From Metridium senile (Eukaryota > Cnidaria > Anthozoa > Actiniaria > Metridiidae): 64,000 nucleotides of DNA. A model generated the notes under the pieces. It did no database searches and was not told the origin of the DNA. It saw only the letters and a list, made by a program, of their open reading frames with translations. Below, piece after piece: positions 40,251 to 51,922 of the stretch; within the stretch, counting starts at the first letter, position 1, and every line of letters starts with the position of its first letter. The DNA lies in the NCBI GenBank assembly GCA_949775045.1, contig OX459109.1:15546632-15610631 (forward strand). The letters are read 5' to 3'. The position numbers and the translations under genes were made by a program.

Positions 40251-40424
40251 ATAGACCTAGTCGGCTAACGCGTTGCTATGTACGTTTCCACCAAAAAAAC
40301 AAAAGTTTTTATTCCAAATATTTTCCATGTGACATTGAAATACATAAGACAAAGAATCTTATTCCCAAAAGATTTGAATTGGGTGGAAACGTACATAGCA
40401 ACGCGTTAGCCGATTTGGTCTATT
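40251..40424. mobile_element. MITE-like inverted repeat just 3' of SLC35A4
   Basis: Arms ATAGACCTAGTCGGCTAACG CGTTGCTATGTACGTTTCCACC and GGTGGAAACGTACATAGCAA CGCGTTAGCCGATTTGGTCTAT pair over some 42 bp with two or three mismatches. The centre is about 88 bp and non-coding. It starts 34 bp after the SLC35A4 stop codon, so it may be in the 3' UTR. Confidence 0.9.
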
Positions 40425-40471
40425 ACATAATATATAAGAATAGTAAGTAACCAATTTATCTAAAAGTCAAT

Positions 40472-40621
40472 CTACTAGAGTACAAACACTAAAAGTGAGC
40501 AATACCTTGTACTATTTACCACTAAATAGTGTTGATCAAACAATAGAGAACAAAAGAATTTGCATAATTTAGCAGTATTTAGTGGTATTTATGTTGCACA
40601 CTTTTAGTGTACTCTACTGGA
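40472..40621. mobile_element. Small TIR element, 150 bp
   Basis: Left end CTACTAGAGTACAAACACTA AAAGTG; right end CACTTTTAGTGTACTCTACT. The interior contains ATTTACCACTAAATAGTG, also partly repeated inverted. The termini resemble those of the larger element at 59705-60805 (TAGAGTGCAAAC). Confidence 0.75.
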
Positions 40622-41432
40622 GCATCCAAGCAAAATATGAAACATCACATTTACTACCAGTGACTGGCTAATACTAATATATAATAACTATTATATGCAA
40701 TAAAATGAAATTTGTTACAGTAAAACTGAAGTCTGTGATGGAAAGATGTCGTAATCTTTTATTTCAAAGCAAAAAAAAAAATAAAAATGATTTTTCCTTT
40801 GATCGAAAATTTAAAGAAAAGAAAATCCGTGACTTGATAAAGACCGGAAACTGTTACAAACAAGTGCGTTTATCTCGTCTTCTTATTTCGATCAACTCCG
40901 CAACTTTAAAGAGTTCAATGCCAGGTCACATTTTACTAAATATCTCGCGTTTAAAATAATATTTTGACAAACGAACCCCACCACGTTAGTAGGTATATAA
41001 TAGGGTATCAATGGACGAAATACAAAGGAATTCTATTTTTCATCATGTGCCACGGAATCTCGATGGTAGTGGACATTCTGCCAGAAGAGCAAAATTTAAA
41101 TTTAAAGCTAAAGACCACACCCTGACGCCTGCATAGGGATATATAAAGTCTACTAGTGTCTATTATCGCACGATAATATCTACTTGTCTACTAGTTATTT
41201 CACAGGTTTATTGCCATCGCTCTAAGCTCATAAAAAACTTCATTTCATTTTATTAAAGTTTCGTATAAACTAAACAAATTGATTAAAAAAACTCAGTCTA
41301 TTAACTATTTGACAGGTTTTCTACGATAATCATTGTTCTTATTGATAACACTTATAACACTTATTTTGAATTAAACAATATGGCTTAGCCCTTTTTGTCT
41401 TTTTCTTTCCTGAACAAATAAATGAATTACCG

Positions 41433-41531
41433 TAGCCTGCGCAAACAGACCCTTGTTAGCGCTCCAAACGTCTCACGTCTCTTTCGCGGGAGGAGTTTGG
41501 AGCGCTAATAAGGGTCTGTTTACGCAGGTTA
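41433..41531. mobile_element. Hairpin MITE with TAGCCTGCG end
   Basis: Left arm GTAGCCTGCGCAAACAGACC CTTGTTAGCGCTCCAAAC; right arm GTTTGGAGCGCTAATAAGGG TCTGTTTACGCAGGTT. Arms are about 36 bp with few mismatches and a ~25-bp loop. TAGCCTGCG ends recur at 54504 and 51102. Confidence 0.88.
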
Positions 41532-42870
41532 GATATTACCGACGATATCTATATTTATTTTTGAAAGACTTCCGTTATTAAAAGAGAAACGATCAACAAA
41601 CATTACAATTTTTCCCCACTATTTTCTGTGGCAATTGCATTTTAATCATAATAATAATGATAACCTACAATCTTTTACAAAAGTGTTTGCACGATATTGC
41701 ATCTTTAGCTGCTCATCATTGTTAAATACCCCTCTCCCACTATACAATCTTGCTACAGGAAAAAATGAACCTTGACAACCGCGGGAATCATCTCCAAAAC
41801 AATTATTCGTTCCATTAGATATATTTATTTTATTTTTAATAATATTTAAACGTATTGCCCAATTCAGCATGGCTGGTTTAAATGGGGACCTGTATAACTT
41901 AATTTAAACATTACAAACATTAAATACAAATATGGGAACACAATACGAAAAGTAGAAAACGAAAAGAAATTACAAAGATTTGAGGTTTTTAGCAACTTTG
42001 CATTGAAAGACGGGGGCAGAGGTATAGTAGATACACTCATAAATGAGAGAATGATAAAACACCCCCTAAAAGCGTCCAAAATGTCATTGTGCCAGCACGC
42101 ACATTTTGTCAACTAAGACTGTAGATTGCAAAAATGTGCATCTTTGCAGATGTTCTGACAACAAGTTTATTTTCAATAACATGGAAACTTAATTTAAATA
42201 GAAATAGCCTGATAATGATAATAACTGAGTTTTAATTAATTTTCAATGATAATTCTCAAACGGTGATATTTCCTGTACTGATAAAACTAAGTTAAGTAAT
42301 TTAATATTGTATTTATCTTTACATCATAAATAAATAGGATAAATGAATACTGGACACATAAATAAATGGGTTTTCCCTAATATAAGCAGAGATAGCAGGA
42401 ACTCCGAACAAACGTCTCAATAAGCTTTATGAAGGCACACATCCCTGCAAAAGTTTACCGAATTGAATCCTGAGTGTGGTAAGTAAACGTTGGTTTCACT
42501 TAAGGTTGAAGAATACACTTGTTAACACAGTAGTTTTAGGAAATTTGATATCGAGCTTTCGGGTCACTGAGTGTGATAGTACCTTAACTTCTCCTTTCAA
42601 ATTTTAGTGAAAAAGTTGTATCTAAATTTTGTTAGCAAATGCTTCATTTATTTGTTTTTTTCCCTTTTAATTGTACGACTTAGGATTCCACAACGGCTTG
42701 GCATTATTTTTTAAATATTCATTCAAATATCAAGTATAACTAGAATACATCACATATATAAGATATACAGTAAACAACATACAATTTTGACGATTACGAA
42801 TTTTTTAAATAGATACAGGGGAAAAAAATTACATTTTTTTTTTTTTCGGCTTAGCAACATGGCAAAGTAC

Positions 42871-43016
42871 TTAGACTGCGAGCAGTCCTGATTTTCTCTC
42901 CGGATTCCTAGGAAAACGAGCTTTTTATAAATGCCCCCAATCTCTGCACGTCCGCTCTTTATAAAAAGCTAATTTTCGGAATCCGGAGGGAGAAGTAGGT
43001 ACTGCTCGCAGTCTAC
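42871..43016. mobile_element. MITE-like element upstream of GPCR 1
   Basis: Arms TTAGACTGCGAGCAGTCCTG … TCTCCGGATTCC and GGAATCCGGAGGGAGAAG … ACTGCTCGCAGTCTA bracket an inner palindrome (GCTTTTTATAAATG / CTCTTTATAAAAAGC). It ends 125 bp before the GPCR start codon and so may lie in its promoter or 5' UTR intron. Confidence 0.85.
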
Positions 43017-43140
43017 ATAGTATCATTAGTATTTTACAAAGTACTAGTTTTGCTGTACTAGTGTTTATTGTTGGTAAAAATAACACTGATGATATTTCTT
43101 TCTTCAATCATGACAGGAAATTGAGGACAAATCAAGCATC

Positions 43141-44148
43141 ATGGTACCTCCACTTGAGATATTCGTCATCATCGTCTACGTCATCCTCACGACGTTTAAC
43201 GTCATCGGTAACTCCCTATTAGTTTACATCATCACATCATGTAATAGACGCCAACGAAGACCACGTGACATAATAATTCTCAACTTGAGCGTCGCGGATC
43301 TTATGGTTGGGATTTTCTTTTTTTCGAGCCGCTTGCTGGGTCACGCATTCTCACACCCTGTTGGTCACGCAGGTGATATGTTGTGTAAGTTCGTGACGGG
43401 AGGTAACTTTGCCTGGATTGGTGCTGCAGCATCTTGTTTCTGCGTTGTGGTGTTGGCATTTGAGAGATACTTCGCTGTTATTCATCCTTATTCACATCAC
43501 TTCAGTAGCAAGAAGGTTAAGCTCACTATTATTGCATGCTGGCTTTATGCATTTTTAAATACGATGATCCTATTTTTCGTTCTTAAATATGATCCACAAA
43601 ACAACTCTTGTGTCGACAACTGGCCCAGCCTAGACGCAGCGAATGCTTTCTCAACAATGTTCCTGATCCTTGACTTAATCATCCCTGTTATTCTAATGAC
43701 GTACTTATACGGCCGTGTGATCAAACGATTGTGGTTTAAAAAGACCTCTACAATTCACCCTATCACGCAAAACTTCGCTGTCAAGTCACGCAAAAGCGTA
43801 ACTAAAATGCTTCTGATTGTGACGATCATTTACATCGTCTGTTGGGCAACGCTACTTATTATGTATCACTTACTAGCCTCGCAATGGAACAATACTGACC
43901 CAGTATACAGTCTTCCAGAAGTCTTGGTTCTTCTAAACTCGAGCGTCAACCCCATCGTCTTCAGTTTTTGCAGCCAGCGGTTTAGAAAACAACTTGTGAG
44001 CATGCTCAGAAGAGAAAAACAAAGCATCACGCGGGGGATATTAACGGGAGTTCGAGGGGATTGTGATGAGAATAATAAAGTTGATGATAACACTCATAAA
44101 GATCCGGCGATGAGCTATCCACTAGAAGGAATGGAAGTAAACCAATAG
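43141..44148 (+). CDS. Class A (rhodopsin-like) GPCR, single exon, 335 aa
   Basis: Seven hydrophobic helices are visible. Class A landmarks are GNS in helix 1 (residues 24-26), NLSVAD in helix 2 (48-53), the helix 3 cysteine C82 and its loop 2 partner C157, ERY at 108-110 (DRY equivalent), W134 in helix 4, P182 in helix 5, CW at 234-235 in helix 6 and NPIVF at 270-274 in helix 7. The helix 6 CWxP proline is absent (CWAT). It looks like a peptide or amine receptor but no ligand can be assigned. Only four residues precede helix 1 and a good 3' splice site (TCAATCATGACAG) ends at 43116, with the frame open from there, so an upstream exon carrying an extracellular N-terminus is likely. The tail has basic and acidic patches (residues 286-322). 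Confidence 0.88.
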   Translation: MVPPLEIFVIIVYVILTTFNVIGNSLLVYIITSCNRRQRRPRDIIILNLSVADLMVGIFFFSSRLLGHAFSHPVGHAGDMLCKFVTGGNFAWIGAAASCFCVVVLAFERYFAVIHPYSHHFSSKKVKLTIIACWLYAFLNTMILFFVLKYDPQNNSCVDNWPSLDAANAFSTMFLILDLIIPVILMTYLYGRVIKRLWFKKTSTIHPITQNFAVKSRKSVTKMLLIVTIIYIVCWATLLIMYHLLASQWNNTDPVYSLPEVLVLLNSSVNPIVFSFCSQRFRKQLVSMLRREKQSITRGILTGVRGDCDENNKVDDNTHKDPAMSYPLEGMEVNQ

Positions 44149-44294
44149 CTTAGGTCGACGTCGATGACTTGCGTTTCTAAGAAACAATTTGAGGCCGTAA
44201 AACTGTACGATAACTAGCGGTTTAACTACTGTGAACTGCGCCATTAGAAACATTTGGAGTAAAAATGTACGATAATTATGAAACAAGTGGTTAA

Positions 44295-44408
44295 ACTAGT
44301 GTTTGATAAAAATAATAGGTAATAGAATGAAATTTGTAATTTGTAAAAAATGTTTTATTTAACTTTACTATTCTGACGTTCGAGCTTTAGCCCTTCGTCG
44401 GAGTAAAA
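44295..44408 (+). repeat. Hairpin-core element, copy 5 (degraded)
   Basis: AAATGTTTTATTTAACTTTA, GACG-TTCGAGCTTTAGCCC and TTCGTCGGAGT are preserved, with part of one unit (TAGGTAATAGAATGAAATTTG) on the left. It lies about 150 bp downstream of the GPCR 1 stop codon. Confidence 0.85.
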
Positions 44409-44560
44409 TTTGAATAAATTTGATTAAAATTTATATTTGCTTAATGGGACATCCTGGATGCGAATATGATACGATGGCTTCCAGCTAGTTTAATTGGATT
44501 ACATACTTTTCAGAAGAAGAGAAAAGAAGAGATGAGATTTACAGTGTGTGACAAATATAC

Positions 44561-44785
44561 AAACCTATTTTTAAAATCGTTGTCGCAAGTCCACACTCTG
44601 TAACCTGCAAAGGATGTCGGTATGCCCTTTCAAGTTATCGATTTATTCATAGCATATTTTGGTTGTACGTGTTTGTGTTATATGACCATAACAAGTTGTT
44701 ACAGTGGTAGATGGTGTAACAAATATCTATTTAAAAAGCGTCAATCACAAATGATTTTCATGATACCGATATAATTTCCAGGTCT
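44561..44785. mobile_element. TIR family C, copy 1 (right end lost)
   Basis: Begins AACCTATTTTTAAAATCGTT GTCGCAAG and continues with TCCACACTCTGTAACCTGCA, AAGGATGTCGGTAT, GGTTGTACGTGTTTGTGTTA TATGAC and AAATCACAAATGATTTTCAT-like words. It matches the elements at 46345 and 50471; the right terminal repeat is missing. Confidence 0.75.
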
Positions 44786-46344
44786 AAATTGTGAAATGTA
44801 GGACAACATTTTGAAACAGGGGATTTTTTGAACATGCGCAATGAGAATACAGTGCATTGATGTAATCAGTGAACGTAATCTTTGACAAATTCTACGTTAT
44901 GATTGTCTAGTCTTAGAACGTAGTCCATTCGATAATAGATCTAAATAATAACGAAAAACAAGGATACTGTAGTTTAAAATCTTGTCTTGTACACGTAAAC
45001 TGGGTTTAGAACTGCCTTGGCTTACAGATACAGATATTGTGATTTAGCATCCTTTTTACATTACAATTTGTACATGTATAAATATTAAAACTTGTTTGTA
45101 GAAACCCCGTCCAGTCCGAGTTGGAGGCCTCTGAACTACTTCTAAGGCAAGTTGGTTTTTCGGGAGGAATCTTTAAATAAAAATAAACAATTTTATATTG
45201 TAAAAAAAAATAACTTTAAAGCCGAAGAGGGTTTAGAATGTAGCAAATTAAAGCAATCCTAAAACAAATCAATAATCTACATTTCATAATTTAATATTCA
45301 TTGTCAATGAATCCCCACAAGGAAATATTAAACAATCGCTTTTCAATTCTATTCAGAGGAATGCTAACGAACTTGAATGCTAACAAAGTAGTAATTGTAT
45401 TGTCTTTTTTATTTCAAAACACCATACATACATACATTGATTGACATCAGACACTTATAAGTGGATTGAAACTGCAAGCACCATGCATTTCAAGAATATT
45501 TAAAATATTTGGTTGAACGTTTCCCGTCTTTCCCCGTAGTTATTGCAGTCTTCGTACTTTTTAGTTTTTAAAAGGACTCTCAAAATGATATTAATGAATA
45601 GAATATCAAGTCCCCGATCAACTATTTATAGTCTATCTCGTCTAAATATACCACTAAATTTAGAATATATTTTGAGGCAGCCATCTTTACTGATTTGAAC
45701 TTCAAATACCAAACATGGCATCAAATTTTATCACAGTTGTACGTTTCAACCTCTTATAGTTTCTGGTGATATATATCTTTTTCTCATTTCTCACTGAAAT
45801 TACAAGGAGTGTTTTTGATCATTTCAATTCCAGTACTACAGAAGTCTTTGCAGTGTCGTATAAATTAGAGTTAAGATCATTTGATATTTCACGGGAGGAT
45901 AGGCCAATTAATTCCAAGTTTAATTGCTTGAGAATGTTTTCTGCTACCCGCGCAAGTGTCGCACGATATTTTTGTAAGGTCGCTCCTTTTTTGCCGTGCA
46001 GATCTTGCTTGATATTTTAGGGCGATTTAGTCCTCTCCCCTAGCTTATCAAATATCAAATGATCCTTTCCAAATGACCGATCATTGTGTACAAACCCCGT
46101 CATTGTACTAATACTAATGATATTAACCCCAACAACAACAAAAACGTCGCTTTGCCTTGATATTACACATTTCAAGTAACGATCAATAAGATAAAAAGAT
46201 AATAATAATAATAATATAAATGATGCTATACACAGTTCTAAGGCACCATAACTAGGTCTCGCGCGGTGTCTTTACAAAAGATAATACACCTAGAGAAAAG
46301 TACAACTAAATTAAAACTCATCTATAGATAGCAATATATACAAA

Positions 46345-46628
46345 TACACCTATTTCAAAAATCGTTGTCGCAGCCAAAGCTACAGTCCACACACTAGCTG
46401 AACCCTGCAAAGAATGTCGGTATTTCTTCTCTTGTTATCGATTCATTCATGGCATATTCTGGATGGACGTGTTTGTGTTATATGACAATAACACTGTTAC
46501 AGTCGTAGATGATGAAACACTGATATTTCTTTAAAAACGTACTTGTAAGAAATCACAAATCATTTTCATAATACCGACAACCTTTGCAGGCTTCAGGGTG
46601 TGGACTGTAGTTTCGGCTGCGACAACGT
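46345..46628. mobile_element. TIR family C, copy 2 (near complete)
   Basis: Left end CACCTATTTCAAAAATCGTT GTCGCAGCC-AAGCTACAGTCC ACAC and right end GTGTGGACTGTAGTTTCGGC TGCGACAACG are inverted repeats of about 70 bp that also pair CCCTGCAAAGAATGTCGGTA with TACCGACAACCTTTGCAGG-like sequence. The 284-bp element is non-coding and ends 128 bp from the stop codon of GPCR 2. Confidence 0.85.
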
Positions 46629-46756
46629 AAGTTAAATAGATGAGTCTTTATAAGTCCCTTCTTAAAGAATCCACGGAAAGAGAATGTTATAAATGTTTTG
46701 GTAGATAGTTCCATAGGCGCGGTGCGCACACTGAGAAGGCTCTTGTAGAATAATTC

Positions 46757-47809
46757 TTAGTTCTGAAGTTTGGGGTCTAGAGGCTGTACAGATCGGACGT
46801 TGACAGCTGACGAAGGCTCTTGTTCATCAAAGAATTTACGAAAAAGAGAAGTCAAATTTTGTCTCAAGTATGCAGTATTATAAAACAGAATAGTCGAGCC
46901 GATAGCTCCATTGGTATACACAAATGTACCAACAAAAATACGGGTAGTATAATCTACTAGAAAAGATATCTTGAGTTTCAAAAGCATGGCTGTCCCGTTG
47001 TACGCCACAAATAACATATATGGAATGATGAATGCAAATATAAGAGACACGAACATGTTTGTTAGCTTGTATCGTGATATTTGTGCTTTTGAAGATTGAG
47101 ACTGATTAGTCCAGCCTGTAAAAATTGTTCTGCGTTGATGACGCAAGAACTTTAAAATACGTATACAAGTTGTAGTGAGGATAATGCTTGGGATAATGTA
47201 AGCAACGGTAGTAAAAGTGAAAAAGACTACACGGTACATTTTGACAGAGTTGTCGTACTTACATACCATTGTATACATGTTATTATCTAGATCGTAACGA
47301 ACAAGTGCATAGGCAGGTACAGCTAGGGCAGTAACAACAGCACCTACAAACCATGCTACAACCACTAAACTCTTAGATACCCTTTCACTAGGAATCCTTA
47401 GTGGGTGATACACTCCTAGATATCTCTCTACGCCTATGAAAAGGTAATTCATGATTGTTACTACGGGAAAAACGAACAATATAAACCTCGAAACCTTGCA
47501 CATCGAATCTGTCGAGACATAATCGACAAAAAATTCAGTAATAAAAGGTGCAAGGCTAAATAAATCACATAACACATCTGACAAACAAAGACTTTGTATG
47601 AAGCGGTCAGTCAGAGAACTTCTAGAGAATCCACGAGAATTTGGCAGCGTCTTTTTCTGCATAAAATAGAAGTTGAGGGAATTTGCTACCAATGAATACA
47701 TCCCAATAACGACTGTGGGACAGGCGATCGATAGCTTGATGGTGTAATTTACCGGATTGAAGACATACTTCGATGACTCATTGGCCCACGTCATGTTGGT
47801 ACTGTTCAT
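46757..47809 (-). CDS. Divergent class A GPCR (paralogue A), single exon, 350 aa
   Basis: The N-terminus has sequons (NST, NMT, NES) and seven helices follow. Class A marks are N43 in helix 1, LSD in helix 2 (76-78), C104 and C183 for the conserved disulphide, and ERY at 128-130 followed by LGVYHPLRIPSERV. Helix 6 reads IFAFIIPYM, lacking the CWxP tryptophan, and helix 7 reads NGAIGSTILFYN, lacking NPxxY. These departures are shared with the paralogue at 56923-58053, so they are lineage features, not sequencing error. The proteins are nearly identical around helix 3/loop 2 and in the block RYKLTNMFVSLIFAFIIPYM. No ligand can be assigned. The start is the first ATG, matching the paralogue's MNSTNMT start. 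Confidence 0.88.
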   Translation of the reverse strand: MNSTNMTWANESSKYVFNPVNYTIKLSIACPTVVIGMYSLVANSLNFYFMQKKTLPNSRGFSRSSLTDRFIQSLCLSDVLCDLFSLAPFITEFFVDYVSTDSMCKVSRFILFVFPVVTIMNYLFIGVERYLGVYHPLRIPSERVSKSLVVVAWFVGAVVTALAVPAYALVRYDLDNNMYTMVCKYDNSVKMYRVVFFTFTTVAYIIPSIILTTTCIRILKFLRHQRRTIFTGWTNQSQSSKAQISRYKLTNMFVSLIFAFIIPYMLFVAYNGTAMLLKLKISFLVDYTTRIFVGTFVYTNGAIGSTILFYNTAYLRQNLTSLFRKFFDEQEPSSAVNVRSVQPLDPKLQN

Positions 47810-48451
47810 GTTGAGGAACAGAGACCTCTAACAATATACTGCAAGAGAAAATAGTCAAGCATAGAAATCAGCGAACATGATCGCTAGATACATATACAAA
47901 GCGACGCGTTTTTTGTTCCCTTAACCCATTCCAAACGCATGCATGCAGTCTCAGTCACATCGCCTAGTAACATTTATAGCAATTTTTTTCTACAATTACC
48001 TGGAAATGCAGTGATATTCACAGGAAAAGTGCCGTTTGGATGTCTTTAAATTGTGTCCACGTCTTTTCTTTTACAACAAGAAGCAGCTGATTAAACAACA
48101 GTCTATATCAAGTCGAGGAGATCGTACATAACAGACTAAGGCAAACAGACTGACATCCAGCCTGTTATAGAGACCGATGTTTTAACGTTCAGTGTAATCA
48201 GGATATAATGTGCGTACATGTTTTGTTTGTAATCAAGAAAGGATTTTACAAGAACAAGCAAACAATTAGTTGTTGCAGGAAATAGCAAACAAACCGTTTT
48301 GAAAATCGCTTGGAAGTACGATCGAACAATCTCGATTAACTCGAAAAGATACCAAAACGTGTCGAAATTCAGTTTTCAATTTTGATATCGTAGAAGATAC
48401 CATCTGCAAGTCGCTGATTTTACCCCTAAGAGATAGGACAAGCATACCCAA

Positions 48452-49172
48452 TACCTACAGTAAATCTGTAAAAATAGATTATTTACCTACAGTAAATCTG
48501 TAAAAATAGATTATTTACCTACAGTAAATCTGTAAAAATAGATTATTTACCTACAGTAAATCTGTAAAAATAGATTATTTACCTACAGTAAATCTGTAAA
48601 AATAGATTATTTACCTACAGTAAATCTGTAAAAATAGATTATTTACCTACAGTAAATCTGTAAAAATAGATTATTTACCTACAGTAAATCTGTAAAAAAT
48701 AGATTATTTACCTACAGTAAATCTGTAAAAAAAAGATTATTTATCTACAGTACTAGTAAATCTGTAAAAAATAGATTATTTACCTACAGTAAATCTGTAA
48801 AACTAGATTATTTACCTACAGTAAATCTGTAAAACTAGATTATTTACCTACAGTAAATCTGTAAAAAATAGATTATTTACCTAAAGTAAATCTGTAAAAA
48901 ATAGATTATTTACCTACAGTAAATCTGTAAAAAATAGATTATTTACCTACAGTAAATCTGTAAAAAATAGATTATTTACCTACAGTAAATCTGTAAAAAA
49001 TAGATTATTTACCTACAGTAAATCTGTAAAACTAGATTATTTACCTACAGTAAATCTGTAAAAAATAGATTATTTACCTACAGTAAATCTGTAAAAATAG
49101 ATTATTTACCTACAGTAAATCTGTAAAAAATTGATTATTTACCTACAGTAAATCTGTAAAAATAGATTATTT
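48452..49172. repeat. 32-33 bp minisatellite, about 22 copies
   Basis: Units ACCTACAGTAAATCTGTAAA AATAGATTATTT repeat with very little change (AAAAA/AAAAAA length variation, occasional ACTAGATT). Each unit contains two overlapping imperfect palindromes (TACAGTAAATCTGTA and AATCTGTAAAAATAGATT). The array lies about 650 bp upstream of GPCR 2. No spacers separate the repeats. Confidence 0.97.
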
Positions 49173-49706
49173 CAATTCAAAATTAATACTGATATATAAG
49201 ACACCGGTAATTACAAAGTCTGAACTCGTGATGGTATTGGCCCCAAATATGGAATGCTCAACGCACTGAAAGGGAAGTGACTGTGAATAAATCGGGCCAT
49301 AAAAAAGTTTTAAGATATATAGGACGACAAATACGAATGCAATTTTCTAGATATCTTATTGATTTTTATGAATATTATACTTGACATACGTTTGCTCAAA
49401 TCCTTGAACGTAGGTTTCATAATTGTTATTCTATATTCTCTGTTACTAATAATACATTTAAAAAAATGAATTCAGCTGTTGAAAACAAATAAACAAAGAA
49501 TTACGTGCAGCCCCGTGTTACGTGCAGCCCCTTCCTTAAGAGGGCGTACTCGTCTTTGTAGGAGTGAAGCATTCGGACTGGTATCCGTCATTTTGTTTGA
49601 TTTTATTGTTTGTTTGTCTTTACGATTATATGTTTCCTTCTCTTTACTTCTATAATACTTATTTAGTTTTGCTTGTCATTGTTTTAGTTTTCTAGCCATA
49701 TACCTT

Positions 49707-49709
<3 letters not shown>

Positions 49710-49770
<61 letters not shown>
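49710..49770. repeat. (CTTA)n(CTTG)n microsatellite
   Basis: Six or more CTTA units pass directly into eight CTTG units. The leucine/alanine-rich frame across it (49736-50035) is not supported as a gene. Confidence 0.95.
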
Positions 49771-50470
49771 TGTCAGTTACTATACTTTCTCCTCTTATAC
49801 GTTATACGTTACGTTATATGCTCTTTATCTTTTTTGCTGTATTAATTTCCTAATTTACTTTTCTATGTATTACTTGTCTATTTCTTACATTATTTTCTTT
49901 CATTTACCTCCATTGTTTCCTTGCTATACATTAATTACTTTCTTATTTGTACCTTTCCTAACTGGTAATGAACCGGCCTGGTTTTTACTTTGCAAGCATG
50001 GACCTCATTTTAAAATACACCTTGTTTATTTTTAGCGAACTTCCGTCTGATCCAAGTATACAAGATTAGTCTTGGATAATTATAAACTTGAGCTTATGAT
50101 AGTGCTTTTTTTTCCGAAATGTCTTTTAAACTCAGTGCGACTACTGAAACTGTGGCCACCCAAACAAATTTCAAAATATATATAAAATCAAAGAAAAAGC
50201 TCGTAGAGGGTTCTCACAAACTAAAATGTTTTTTTTTTTTTTTTTCAATCTTGATAAATTCCGTTCACATTGTACATGTAACAGTGTTTGTTCTAGCGGC
50301 AACGATTTTTGAAATAAGTGTATACATAATTATAATCCCTTCATTTTTACATTTCTATTATTCTCTAAGGGTGCCTTTTTATAATATGAAACGGCATTTT
50401 ATGCAATTTTCGATGTTTTTTAAGAGCAATATAGGTCAGTTATCAGTATCTAGTTTACATACAAATGCAT

Positions 50471-51098
50471 GTATACACCTATTTCAAAAAACGCTGACGC
50501 ACCTGAAGCTACGGTATTTCTTCTCTTGTTATCGATTTAATTATTCATAGTATATTTTGGTTGTACGTGTTTGTGTTATATGAACATAACAAATTGTTTC
50601 AAGGGAAGATTATGAAACAAATATTTTTTAAAAAGCATATTTTTTTTTATTATTATTATTATTTTTTTAAATTTACAATTAATGAATACATAACTAAGTC
50701 CTGTATCCTAGATTGTTTCTATTATTTACAATTAATGGATATGCAGTACTAGGTACTGTATCCTAGATGTTTTTTCTATTGTTTACAATAATTTATTATA
50801 AATATATCCATATAGTACTGTTATTTCTTATTACTATTTTCATACAGGGTAATTTTTTAATATATTTGATAAAATTAAATAAATAAATAGTAGGGATAAA
50901 GAAAAAAGAAAAAGGAATTAAATGAACTAAATTGTATTGTGCCAAACAACAATATTATTTTCTAATATAATTTTTAATTTGCATTTAAAAAGCATATAAT
51001 AAATCATATATTCAGTTCATATTACCAACATCCTTTGCAAGATTTTGAGTGTGGATTGTAGCTTCGACTGCGACAACGATTTTTGAAATAGGTGTATA
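50471..51098. mobile_element. TIR family C, copy 3 (enlarged centre)
   Basis: Left end ATACACCTATTTCAAAAAAC GCTGACGCACCTGAAGCTAC; right end GATTTTGAGTGTGGATTGTA GCTTCGACTGCGACAACGAT TTTTGAAATAGGTGTATA. The centre (about 50650-50990) has AT-rich extra sequence including a short duplication (ATTGTTTCTATTATTTACAA). No frame looks coding. Confidence 0.8.
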
Positions 51099-51267
51099 TG
51101 TATAGCCTGCGTAGCGGCTCTCTATAGCTAGGGGGAGGGGGAGGGAGAGGGGAAAGGAGGCCGGCTAGGAAAGGCTATATATGTATGACTTACTGAATTT
51201 GCCGTCAGCCAGTGTCTATGGATATATGTATCTAGCCCATCGAGTACACGCTAGAAGAGCGTCTAGT

Positions 51268-51922
51268 TTACACTGGGTACCAGAGGTCCGAAAGGGAATG
51301 GTACCGAGGGTAAACGTTATTTGAACGTTCTAAACATTACTTGTGTATTGCATCCATCGACCTCTACAAAGGGATTCTACTCAAATAAGTACTAAGGTTT
51401 ATTTTCACAGATATATTGATTGGAGGTTTTTGATCATTTTATATCACGAACAGTTTAAACTGACGACAGACTAGACTAGTTTATTATAGTCCAGCTGGTC
51501 AGATTGGAGCAATTAATTTCGACCATCGCCTCTACAGTGGGGAAACTCGAACCGTGAACACTTTGAGTTTATTTTTGTTGCTTTTTTAACCCACATCCCT
51601 TGACCGAATAGCTTATTTATAATAGTTATTATGAACACATAGTACATGTGAACTCAATGCTTCATTTTCTAGAGGTTTTGGGAAGCAGTGGAAGGTTCAG
51701 AAAATAATAACATGAAAAAGTCAAGCGTTCACGGTTCGAGTATACTCACTGTAAATTATATCGTTTTCTGATCGTTCTGGGAAGATGTACTCTAGAAACT
51801 AGAGGGTTTCTTGATCTAGTATTTGTATTTATCATTTGTATTTCTGTGTTCGTTATCCTCACAAAATGTCAGATTTACAAACGCTAAAGCAAGTAGAAAA
51901 TAACCTCTGGTACCCAGGGTAG
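51268..51922. mobile_element. TIR element with nested inverted repeat
   Basis: Ends TACACTGGGTACCAGAGGT and ACCTCTGGTACCCAGGGTA are inverted repeats. Inside, ACTCGAACCGTGAACAC (51546) and GCGTTCACGGTTCGAGTATA (51724) form a second inverted pair. The element lies between GPCR 2 and the SDR gene and has no coding potential. Confidence 0.65.

Noticed and set aside
45766..46020. 84-codon plus-strand frame between GPCR genes
   Set aside because: No domain, no splice partner and ordinary AT-rich composition.
48452..49172. Regular ~32-bp repeats suggestive of a CRISPR array
   Set aside because: Repeats abut with no unique spacers, no cas genes are present and the host is an animal genome; it is a minisatellite.
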